Positions 54,501 to 61,606 of a DNA stretch of 64,000 nt are shown one piece after another; within the stretch, counting starts at the first letter, position 1; every line of letters begins with the position of its first letter. The stretch lies in the NCBI RefSeq assembly GCF_003633685.1, contig NZ_RBKT01000001.1, positions 1,178,001 through 1,242,000 on the forward strand, given 5' to 3'. Source of the stretch: Micromonospora pisi (GTDB lineage Bacteria; Actinomycetota; Actinomycetes; Mycobacteriales; Micromonosporaceae). The position numbers were made by a program, and so were the translations under genes. The notes under the pieces were generated by a model. That model ran no database searches, was not told the origin of the DNA, and was given only the letters and a program-made list of their open reading frames with translations.

Positions 54501-54744
54501 GTGCCCACACCTCCGTCGTCTCCGACGTAAGGCTCTTGACCTGTACCGACTGCCCGGTCTCGCGCGCTTTGCGCAGCGAGACCGCCTCGTCGGAACGGTT
54601 CTCCACACCACCGGTCACCCCGTCCGGACCAGCGGCAAGATAGGTAACCGGCTCACCTGTTACGGCCAGCGTCCCCACCACCGAGAGCGCGGCCAGGCCA
54701 GCAATCAGACTTGTACGGCCAGTGGCAGCCCAGGATCCAGCCAC
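51577..54744 (-). CDS. Secreted FG-GAP/integrin-like and DNRLRE-domain protein of the RHS operon
   Basis: A 1055-residue extracellular protein and first gene of the operon (GTG at 54744, GGGAGG upstream). A signal sequence (SLIAGLAALSVVGTLAVTG) precedes an N-terminal region paralogous to that of the LamG protein (LPAPTLEGHRATYVEALPGV, PAPLMWDAKR) and a DNRLRE-type domain. The C-terminal half is an integrin-alpha-like propeller with Ca-binding FG-GAP loops (DSDFNGDGVADVAIADP, SYDANNDGCTDLAVGVP and others). Such propellers bind ligands or surfaces. Position suggests an adhesion or carrier component for the RHS toxin. Confidence 0.82.
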   Translation of the reverse strand: MAGSWAATGRTSLIAGLAALSVVGTLAVTGEPVTYLAAGPDGVTGGVENRSDEAVSLRKARETGQSVQVKSLTSETTEVWALPDGQVRVDLAAGVQRFRRGADWVSVDLTLRVGADGAVQPVAHPNGLRISGARGAGEHELAAVGVGDQRVAMGWAGALPAPTLEGHRATYVEALPGVDLVVEATRSGFEQFLVVKTREAVARVEKVRFPFTGPGVAAAERGEDGAVTLTDRAGRQTARIPAPLMWDAKRTVTGEPQTREPVRTDVANRTDGVELILTPDPAWLRSDSTAFPVTIDPTVNPLTTTFDTYVREQVNTDQNQEPDLQIGLLATTPMTLARSFITWDTTVLVGKQITAATVSLWNFWSDTCTPTSWEIWSTGTSTYSTRFGSQPAWNHHEATSTATYGSTDCADGWATVSGKSFFQRAADEGKTRAGMGIRATDETSRTGFKQFRSREGGSAAEDPKASITYNSWPTVTARATVPASTCTTGTGRPLVNSLTPQLRATVSDGDATAMSVSFEWWALNASAPIGSTTLTGVTSGATAAATVPAGAFVDGGTYKWRVKAADGVAGSDVWSSFCEIVVYVTAPPVAGCTAGTDSDFNGDGVADVAIADPEATVDGRARAGRVHVSYGGTGNVQTVHENNSQVSGGAEVGDGFGTSIASYDANNDGCTDLAVGVPYEDLNGLADVGVVYVLLGTPTGLAAGPASLNYHQDVGATPDALEAEDWFGYSVAGGRTATGEPYLLIGVPGEDLGTAVDAGLVHYLRGTVNVALDQAVAGSTDSNETDDRFGYSVTASAHHLAAGHPGETTANGAAFAGAVTIYTHELVSGRPKWVKDQTGGAGWAHANFGKSVSMASYRAAGAPAGQPDSFMVVGAPGDGVGGKPDAGKIHRYHLTSTVATGVNGVFQGGEGLTGVAEDGDYFGERVLVVNTAPGEVATAQTLLVAVATPGQDLDGTADAGTVHVFGAAANPITSSVLLRRGATSLSGSATERELFGLALGATGRHLYLASPYGDDSIYALAWSDLVAGNTAPVQQWRPGVGGIPADVVALGAAIA

Positions 54745-54839
54745 GCGCCCTCCCCCGTGTCGCTACGTGACGTCGATCGAACCTTATGGAATTAATACCT
54801 ACAGCACAAGATGCCTCACACTCTGCACACGACAGAGCA

Positions 54840-55400
54840 TCGGCCCGGTATGCAGGAACTTGCCGCGTCCTTCGCCGGGAGGCCCGGGGCCACCGTCGAG
54901 ATTCGCGCTGTCGACCTCGCCGACCAGGTCGAATCCCTCCTTCGGGCAGTTCGACGCCGCCTTCCTCCGCCCACCGCTGCCGCCCGTACTCCGCAGCATC
55001 AATCTGGCGAGGGAGCCATGGGTCGCCTGTCTGCCCGCCGAAGACCCACTGGGGCGGCAGGCACCGCTCACCCTGGCCCAGCTTTCCGACCACCTGGTGG
55101 TGGACGTCCCGCCCCAGGTTCGCGCGTGGTGGGACCACTGGACGGTCAACCCCGACCCGACGGCAGACCGGTACGGTTCGGCCCACCGGTCGGGGACATC
55201 GAGGCGATGCTGCTGGCCGTCGCCCGTGGGCAGGGCATCACCTTCCTCCCCGCCGCCGGCGGGCTCTATCCCCTCCGCGCCATCGCGTAGGTCGACGTCA
55301 CCGACCTGCCCATGCCCACGGCCGCCCTGGCCTGGTTCCCCACCGTCGTGTCCAGCCCGCCCTCGCCGCCCTGCTCAAGGCAACGCTGACCGTCGTGGGG
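54840..55400 (+). pseudogene. LysR-type regulator pseudogene (ligand-binding domain)
   Basis: Consecutive plus-strand pieces in shifting frames form a LysR substrate-binding domain: HRPGMQELAASFAGRPGATV, then GQFDAAFLRPPLPPVLRSIN and AREPWVACLPAEDPLGRQAP, then DIEAMLLAVARGQGITFLPA, an in-frame TAG near 55290, and VDVTDLPMPTAALAWFPTVV. At least two frameshifts and one nonsense codon are present, and the DNA-binding N-terminus is absent. Confidence 0.75.
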
Positions 55401-55479
55401 CGCGGTCGCGGGGACACCGCCAGCCGGTACGTCCCCATGGTGAGCGTGACAATCCACGGGCAATCGCGACGTGCATCTT

Positions 55480-55640
55480 CCGCCCGATGATGTGGCGGCG
55501 AATCAGGCTGCTCCGACCGTTGTGGCTTGCGGTCGGTGCTGTCGAGGGTGACGTAGCGCAGGGTGGTGCACCGGGCCTCGATCCGGTTCAGCCAGGAACC
55601 GAACGCCAATCCGACCTCATCGCCGGCTTCTTCTCCCAGA
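55480..55640 (-). mobile_element. IS630-family transposase remnant
   Basis: On the minus strand FGSWLNRIEARCTTLRYVTL is followed by DSTDRK, and, after a frame change, SSLIRRHIIGRKMH. This is the C-terminal signature of IS630-type transposases (SWLNRIEA, LIRRYI). Only about 50 codons survive; no inverted repeats or full gene are present. Confidence 0.65.
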
Positions 55641-55681
55641 CCGGCATGACCCTTGAACCCAAACCGGCTGGCATGAACACC

Positions 55682-56956
55682 TCAACCTCTCAGCGTCTGT
55701 AGCTGCTCGATCGTGGAGGTTTCGGGGAGGCTCACCACCAGGTCGTAGGCGTCAAGCAGTTGTACCTCTTGGTAGGTGTCCATGACTCGGATGCGGTCGG
55801 GACCGGCCAGCCGTCCGCGCGCCTCGCGCAGATCGACTGCACGCAGCCCTGGCACCGCGGCGAACGTGGCCTCCACGCTGCCCGCCTGTGCTGGATCGAG
55901 GTCGACTCCGACGATCTCCACACCGCCTGGCCGGTCCGGGTTCGCTCGGCGGGTTACCGTACGGCCGGCGGTGCTGGTCACCGCCATCGACACGTAGTCG
56001 CCGCCCAGCCGGTTCGCCAGGTGGTGCCCCAAGGCGGACAGCGAGAACGCCGGCGTGACGACCGGTGTCCGTTGGATGTGACTGTTGTGTGCCGCGATGA
56101 CGATCTTCGCGTCCGGCCCGAACCGGTCGAGCAGCCAGAACACCGTCTCGGCCATGCCGCGGTCCCGGGCGGCCACCTTAGGGTGCGACATGTCACCAGC
56201 CATTCGCGCGGCGATGCTCCGAGTCGACTGGTCCAGCAGGCAGGTCAGTCGCAGCTCGTGCCGGGCGATGTCGTACGAGTCGACGCCACTCGCCGACACG
56301 TACTCCGGTTCCAGTGCGTCGAATCGGGTCGCCAGCTCCGCGAGCGACGCCGTGATCCCGTCCCGCTCCGCTGCGGCGAGCTGGCCGTACGCCGCGTACG
56401 CCGGCAACGGGTGCTCGCCCGCGAACTTCTCCATCAGCGGGACGAGCCGATCGACGATGACCATCGCGTCGTCGTCGACCTCGCTCAGGTAACGCCTGAT
56501 GTTTCGCATCGCCGGCAGCGGAGACGCTGTGGAACCCGGCACGTCGATCCCGAAAAATCGTACGGGATTCGCACCGGCTGCGTTCGTTCCCCGCATCCAC
56601 TCCAGGTGCGCGCGCATCTCTGCGGAGCGCCCGAACGTGTACGTGATCCCGCCGTCGGCAATCGTTCGCAGGTCGCCCGGACCGCCGCGCACCCAGTCGT
56701 CCACGGCCAGCCCCTCGCTGAACCCGGACTCCAACCCGTACGTGTTGAAACCCAACCGCTCGACCAGGAACCGCGTCAACCGGTGCCGCAGCAGGCCGAA
56801 CTCGCGTACGAGGTGAGAGTTCTCGCCGATGGCCACGACCTTGGCGTCAGCCAGCCGCGCGGCCAGCGGCTCCAGGTCGTCAAGCGGGGCTTCCGGATCC
56901 AGCGTCGCCAGGGTTATCGACTCGTCCGCAACGAACTCAAGGAATGCGTCAGGCAC
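55682..56956 (-). CDS. Erythromycin esterase family protein
   Basis: A 424-residue cytoplasmic protein of the erythromycin-esterase-like/ChaN-related fold. Key segments are VVAIGENSHLVREFGLLRHR (Glu and His of the active site), GFNTYGLESGFSEGLAVDDW, VRFFGIDVPGS and IVIAAHNSHIQRTPV. True macrolide esterases such as EreA/EreB belong here, but most actinobacterial members have unknown substrates, so resistance cannot be claimed. The GTG at 56956 gives a normal N-terminus. It is flanked on both sides by pseudogenes and has no operon partners. Confidence 0.88.
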   Translation of the reverse strand: MPDAFLEFVADESITLATLDPEAPLDDLEPLAARLADAKVVAIGENSHLVREFGLLRHRLTRFLVERLGFNTYGLESGFSEGLAVDDWVRGGPGDLRTIADGGITYTFGRSAEMRAHLEWMRGTNAAGANPVRFFGIDVPGSTASPLPAMRNIRRYLSEVDDDAMVIVDRLVPLMEKFAGEHPLPAYAAYGQLAAAERDGITASLAELATRFDALEPEYVSASGVDSYDIARHELRLTCLLDQSTRSIAARMAGDMSHPKVAARDRGMAETVFWLLDRFGPDAKIVIAAHNSHIQRTPVVTPAFSLSALGHHLANRLGGDYVSMAVTSTAGRTVTRRANPDRPGGVEIVGVDLDPAQAGSVEATFAAVPGLRAVDLREARGRLAGPDRIRVMDTYQEVQLLDAYDLVVSLPETSTIEQLQTLRG

Positions 56957-57071
56957 CCGGCGACCCTACCGGGCCAGCGCCCCGAGGCCCGACGCAGTTG
57001 GCTTCTGGTGAGTTGGCGGTGGGTCCGTAGGGACTGGCTACTTGAAACGAGGTCTGGGAAACCTCACCGTC

Positions 57072-57354
57072 CACGGCGTCGATCACCCGGATCCGGTGAT
57101 GGAGCTGGGCCGGCTGCTGGACGTACACGTCATGCTCTTCGAACGGCCGGACCCGGCGACGCTGCTGGACCTGACCGGTGAGCTCGCCGCCGAGGTCGCG
57201 GCGCTGCTCACCGCGGCACGCCCCGGCGCGGGCCGGCGACGCGGCTGTCGGCAAGGCGCTGGCGGACTCGGCCGGGGTGGAGAACCCGGAGGAGCGGATG
57301 GTGCCGGGCCGGATCGACCCGACCGCGCTGGCCCACCTACGCACCCGACCCTGA
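57072..57354 (+). pseudogene. Decayed C-terminal copy of the DUF1028 gene
   Basis: This stretch is closely similar to the last 290 bases of the DUF1028 gene at 31.9-32.75 kb: ELGRLLDVHVMLFERPDPAT and LLDLTGELAAEVAALLTA, then after a single frameshift near 57230, GVENPEERMVPGRIDPTALA and the same kind of stop. The first two thirds of the gene are absent and a short deletion lies near the shift. Confidence 0.85.
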
Positions 57355-57363
57355 CCCCGGGGT

Positions 57364-57405
57364 GCGGCGTCCCGGCCGGTCGAGGCGAACCGGCCCGGAC
57401 GCCGC
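57364..57405. terminator. Hairpin terminator between converging genes
   Basis: GCGGCGTCCCGGCCGG (57364-57379) pairs with CCGGCCCGGACGCCGC (57390-57405) with one mismatch around a ten-base loop. It lies between the DUF1028 remnant and the stop of the P450 gene. Confidence 0.65.
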
Positions 57406-57413
57406 GACGGCGG

Positions 57414-58565
57414 TCAGGGGGTGCCGACCGGTACGGATGCCTTCTCGAGGATCACCGGCAGCGTCTTGTGACCGTTCATGATGAACGTGCCCTGGGACTC
57501 GAGCTCCTCGGGCTTGACCGCCAGTTGCATGTCGGGGAAGCGGGCGAAGAGCGCCGGCAGGGCGATCTTCGCTTCGAGCCGGGCCAGTGGGGCGCCGACG
57601 CAGTAGTGGGTGCCGTGACCGAAGCTGAGGTGTTCCTTGTTCTCCCGCTTGATGTCCCAGTCCTCGGCGGAGTCGCCATGGACCGCGGGGTCACGGCCGA
57701 TCGCGCCGTACCCCATCAGGATGGGGTCGCCCTTCGCAACGGTCACGCCGTCGAGTTCGAGGTCCTCGACCGCGAACCGCAGCGGCAGCAGGTTCAGCGG
57801 TGACTCCAGACGCAGCGTCTCCTCGATGACGTCGTCCCAGGATGCCCTGCCGTCCTCCAGCATGGCCCGCTGCTCCGGGTGGGTGAGCAGCTTGAGTACG
57901 GCGTGCGTCACGAGGTTCATCACCGTCTCCGAGCCCGCGCCCAGGGCGACGAAGAGGGTGCCGATGAGCTCGTTGTCGGTGAGTCGTTCCTCGCCCTCGG
58001 CGGTCACCAGGTCGGAGGTGAGGTCGTCGGCGGGGAACGCCCGCTTGGCGGCGATGAGTTTGCCGAACTGCTCGGTCCAGTCGCGGATGTTGGCCTCGGC
58101 CTCCTCCGGGGTGAGGGAGGAGTCCGGCGTCTTCTCGCCGCCCCGGAGGATGGCCGCGCGGTCCGCCTCCGGGACTCCGAACAGGTCACAAATGATCGTC
58201 GCCGGCAACTGGTAGGAGAAGTTGCGCTTGAGGTCCACGGTCTCGCCTGGCGGGGTCTCGGCGAGCCGGTCAAGGAGGCGCTGCACGGTGCGCTCGATGT
58301 ACGGCTGCATGGAACGGACCCGCTTGGGGGTGAACGCCTTGACGATGGGCCGACGCAGGCGCTGCGCCTCGTGACCGTACGCGGTGGTCATGTTCTCCAT
58401 CGTGGGCCAGCTCGCCAGCGGCCAGTCGGCGCCGATCTCACCGTCGATCCACGCCGGCCAGTGCTGGCGCGGATTCTTCGACACCTTGGGGCTGGTCAGC
58501 AACTCCATCGCCAGGTCGTGCCCGACGACGACCCAGCCCCGGACGTTACCGGGGAGTTCCACCAT
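57414..58565 (-). CDS. Cytochrome P450 with rearranged N-terminus
   Basis: A 383-residue class I bacterial P450 (CYP105/107-like). The I-helix is FVALGAGSETVMNL (usual Thr replaced by Glu-Thr order), the ExxR motif is EETLRLESPL, and the heme-binding loop is FGHGTHYCVGAPLARLEAKI. It reads from MVELPGNVRGWVVVGHDLAM and so lacks about 25-30 residues compared with normal members (400-410). The expected proline-rich N-terminus is replaced by unrelated sequence whose opposite strand encodes the tail of another gene. It may be inactive. The neighbouring exporter and FAD oxidoreductase suggest a former secondary-metabolite locus. Confidence 0.8.
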   Translation of the reverse strand: MVELPGNVRGWVVVGHDLAMELLTSPKVSKNPRQHWPAWIDGEIGADWPLASWPTMENMTTAYGHEAQRLRRPIVKAFTPKRVRSMQPYIERTVQRLLDRLAETPPGETVDLKRNFSYQLPATIICDLFGVPEADRAAILRGGEKTPDSSLTPEEAEANIRDWTEQFGKLIAAKRAFPADDLTSDLVTAEGEERLTDNELIGTLFVALGAGSETVMNLVTHAVLKLLTHPEQRAMLEDGRASWDDVIEETLRLESPLNLLPLRFAVEDLELDGVTVAKGDPILMGYGAIGRDPAVHGDSAEDWDIKRENKEHLSFGHGTHYCVGAPLARLEAKIALPALFARFPDMQLAVKPEELESQGTFIMNGHKTLPVILEKASVPVGTP

Positions 58566-58585
58566 GGCGATGCCCGATCCCTGCT

Positions 58586-58678
58586 CACGCCGCCCGGCTG
58601 CGGGAGGAGCACTTCCGGACGCCGACACCGAACCAGACCGCCACGGAGCTGGAGCGCCTGGCGGCGCAGCGGGCGTGA
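58586..58678 (+). pseudogene. 3' tail of an unidentified gene fused against the P450
   Basis: The plus strand encodes HAARLREEHFRTPTPNQTAT and ELERLAAQRA before a TGA at 58676-58678, with the codon bias of a real gene. Its upstream part is replaced by the antisense of the P450 at about 58580. This looks like a rearrangement junction. The family of the tail is not recognised. Confidence 0.4.
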
Positions 58679-58780
58679 GGTCGGGGTCCGTCGCACCGGG
58701 ATGTCGATTCCGCGCCGCCCGCTCCGATCTCTGTTGAGTGGGACCGGCCGGTGGTCCCGATGGCAGGAGGAGAGGGTCGC

Positions 58781-60289
58781 ATGCCGATCGACAGGAACCA
58801 CGTGTCCGACAACCTTCGACCCGACATGGTCGGGACCGACGGGCCCACGCCCGATCCACCCGAGCGGGATCCCCGCCGCTGGAAGGCGCTGATCCTGCTC
58901 TGCATGACCGGCTTCATGGTCATCCTGGACTCGCAGATCGTGATCCTGGCGCTGCCCTCGATCGAACGCGACCTCGCCGTCTCCGCCAGCGCGAGCCAGT
59001 GGGTGCTCAGCGCCTACATGCTCGCCTTCGGCGGCCTGCTGCTGTTCGGCGGCCGGCTGGCCGACCTGCGTGGCCGGCGGCTGATGTTCATCGTCGGGAC
59101 GGCGTTGTTCCTGGTGTCGTCGCTGCTGTGCGGCCTCGCCTGGTCGATGGGCGTCCTGATCGCCGGCCGGGTGGTGCAGGGCGTTTCCGCCGCCCTGCTG
59201 GCGCCGACCGCGCTGGCGATCCTGATGACCATGTTCCCAGAGGGCCCCGAACGCAACAAGGCACTCGCGTTCTGGTCCGGCGTCGGCGGGATCGGCGCCA
59301 CGTCGGCGCTGCTGATCGGCGGCCCGATCACCGACACCCTCGGCTGGCAGTGGATCTTCTTCATCAACGTACCGGTGGCGATCGGCATGCTGGTGTTCGC
59401 CCCGATTTTGCTGCTGGAGAGCCGCAACGACGGCCCACGCGCCTACGACCCGGCCGGAGCGCTCACCAGCACCCTGGGACTGGTGCTGCTGACCGGTGCG
59501 ATCGTCTGGGCACCCACTCGGGGCTGGGCCAGCGGGGCGGTCCTGGGCATGCTGCTCGGCGCGGTGCTGCTGCTCGGTCTGTTCGTCGTCATCGAACGCC
59601 GATCCGCCGCGCCACTGCTGCCGCTGCGGATCTTCCAGTCCCGGCTCTTCGTCGGCGGCAACCTGGCCATGATCCTGTTCGCCATGACCACCCTGGGCAT
59701 GTCGGTGTCCGTCACGGCGTACGCGCAGCGGGTGCTGGGCTACACGTCGATGGAGTTCGGCCTCGGCATGATCGCGATGACCCTGATGACCCTGGTCGGT
59801 GCCTGGGCCGGTCAGGCGGGGGTGACCAAGGTCGGATTCCGCCCGGTGGCCGCTGCGGCAGCCGTCCTGATGGGACTCGGCGCGTTCCTGCTGTCACAGG
59901 TGTCGGTCCAGGGCACCTACTTCGGTGATCTGTTCCCGGGCCTGCTCGTCTTCGGCCTCGGCCTCGGTGCGGGACCCGTGGCGGCAATCTCCGCGGCACT
60001 GTCCTCGGTCGAGCCGGATGTCACCGGCGTGGCCTCGGGCGCCACCAACTCGGGCTTCCAGATCGGTGGTGCGCTGGGCGCCGCGTTGATCTCCGCCGTG
60101 GTCGTCTCCCGGGGCGGGGACTCGACCGCGCCGGAACAGATGACCGAGGGCTTCCGCGCGGGCTTCGCCGCCGACCTCGTCATCGCCCTGGCCTGCCTGA
60201 TTGTCGCGCTCACCCTGCTGCGGCCCCTGACCCGGCAGAGCTCCGGCGACGGTGCGGCCGTCGACCCGACCGAGGCGCGACGACGTTGA
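58781..60289 (+). CDS. MFS drug exporter, DHA2 (EmrB/QacA) family
   Basis: A 502-residue integral membrane protein with 14 predicted helices, exporting substrates by proton antiport. Family motifs are LDSQIVILALPSIERDLAVS (helix 1), LADLRGRRLMFIVGTALFLV (motif A) and LIGGPITDTLGWQWIFFINV (motif C region). The ATG at 58781 follows AGGAGGAGAGGG; another start 21 bases upstream is possible. It is divergent from the damaged P450 and is followed after 37 bases by a FAD oxidoreductase pseudogene on the same strand, so it may once have exported that locus's product. Confidence 0.93.
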   Translation: MPIDRNHVSDNLRPDMVGTDGPTPDPPERDPRRWKALILLCMTGFMVILDSQIVILALPSIERDLAVSASASQWVLSAYMLAFGGLLLFGGRLADLRGRRLMFIVGTALFLVSSLLCGLAWSMGVLIAGRVVQGVSAALLAPTALAILMTMFPEGPERNKALAFWSGVGGIGATSALLIGGPITDTLGWQWIFFINVPVAIGMLVFAPILLLESRNDGPRAYDPAGALTSTLGLVLLTGAIVWAPTRGWASGAVLGMLLGAVLLLGLFVVIERRSAAPLLPLRIFQSRLFVGGNLAMILFAMTTLGMSVSVTAYAQRVLGYTSMEFGLGMIAMTLMTLVGAWAGQAGVTKVGFRPVAAAAAVLMGLGAFLLSQVSVQGTYFGDLFPGLLVFGLGLGAGPVAAISAALSSVEPDVTGVASGATNSGFQIGGALGAALISAVVVSRGGDSTAPEQMTEGFRAGFAADLVIALACLIVALTLLRPLTRQSSGDGAAVDPTEARRR

Positions 60290-60326
60290 GACCGATCACG
60301 ACACCGGGACGGCCGAGGAGGCAGTG

Positions 60327-61594
60327 GTGAGGGAAGTACCACGACGTGAACTTCTGACCGGTGCGGCGATGACCGGTGCGGCGGTCGCCGTCGGATCGGC
60401 CCTACCCGCGAGTGCGGCCACCGGCCCGGCGGGACCGGTGAACCCGCACCTGGCACCGTTCGGTCCGGTCGCCATCGGCACCGCCGACGCGCGCTACGAC
60501 AGTCTGGTGACCGCGCACAATCAGCGCTTCCGGGGCAACCCGGCGACCATCCACGTGGTCGGCGCGACCGAGCAGGTCCGCCAGGTGGTCGGCGAGGCGG
60601 TCGCGGCAGGCGGGCGGATCGCCGTACGCAGCGGCGGACACTGCCTCGAGAACTTCACCGGCTCGCCCGAGGTGGATACTCTCGTCGACCTGTCACAGCT
60701 GTCCGACGTTCACTACGACGTCAACCGGCGTGCCTTCGCGGTGGGCGTCGGGGCGACGCTGGGCAAGGTGTACGGCACCCTCTTCCGGGGCTGGGGGGTC
60801 ACGCTGCCGGGCGGCACCTGTCCCGCGGTCGGGGTGGGCGGCCACATCGCCGGCGGCGGGTACGGTCTGCTGTCACGCCGGTACGGCATGGCCGCCGACC
60901 ACCTGTACGCCGTCGAGGCCGTGCTGGTCGACGGGTCCTCTTCGTCGGCGGCGGGGACGACGTACCCGACGGCGAGCGGCTGATGGCCGCGCACGCGGAG
61001 GAGATGATCGCCGGTGCCGGGGTACGCCCCGTCTTCGACGGGTCCGAGAGCGCTCCGTTCCTCAGCGAGAGCAACTGGATCACCGAACCGGCCGGTCGGT
61101 CGAAGAACAAATTCGCGGATCTGCGCAGGGGTTTCACCGGCGGCCAGATCGCGACGATCTACCAGCAGCTCACCCGCACCGACTACGTGAACCCGGCCGC
61201 CGCGGTGAGCCTGTCCACCTTCGGCGGACAGGTCAACGCGGTGCCGCCCGACGCGACGGCGACCGCGGCGCGCGACACGGTCGTGCGGGCCTACTTCACC
61301 CCCGGGCACTGGACCTCCCCGGCCGACGACGCCCTGCACATCGGCTGGATCAGAGAGTTCTACCGGGCCGTCTTCGCCGACACCGGCGGGGTGCCGGTGC
61401 CCGGCCCGGTCACCGCCGGCAGCTACATCAACTATCCCGACGTCGACCTGGCCGACCCCGGGTGGAACACCTCGGGCGTGTCCTGGGAGACGCTCTACTA
61501 CAAGGGCAACTACGCCCGCCTCCAACAGATCAAGCGACGCTACGACCCGCGCGACGTGTTCCGGCACGCGCTCTCGATCAGGCTCCCGGGGTAG
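60327..61594 (+). pseudogene. Berberine-bridge-like FAD oxidoreductase, broken in two
   Basis: Two successive frames make up most of a secreted FAD-linked oxidase. The first (GTG 60327 to TGA 60983) has a twin-arginine signal (PRRELLTGAAMTGAAVAVGS), a PCMH FAD-binding part with VRSGGHCLENF and PGGTCPAVGVGGHIAGGGYG, then runs out of frame. The second (ATG 60983, overlapping as TGATG) has the substrate domain and the C-terminal BBE motif YYKGNYARLQQIKRRYDPRD. Compared with the usual 500-550 residues, about 100 central residues are missing, including the WW/GGGGGNFG region. A deletion with frameshift is the simplest cause; two coupled polypeptides are less likely. Confidence 0.8.
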
Positions 61595-61606
61595 CCGGCG
61601 TCCCGG

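Noticed and set aside
55682-56956. Macrolide resistance gene
   Set aside because: The protein belongs to the erythromycin esterase family by fold, but most members in actinobacteria are not shown to hydrolyse macrolides, and no resistance context is present.
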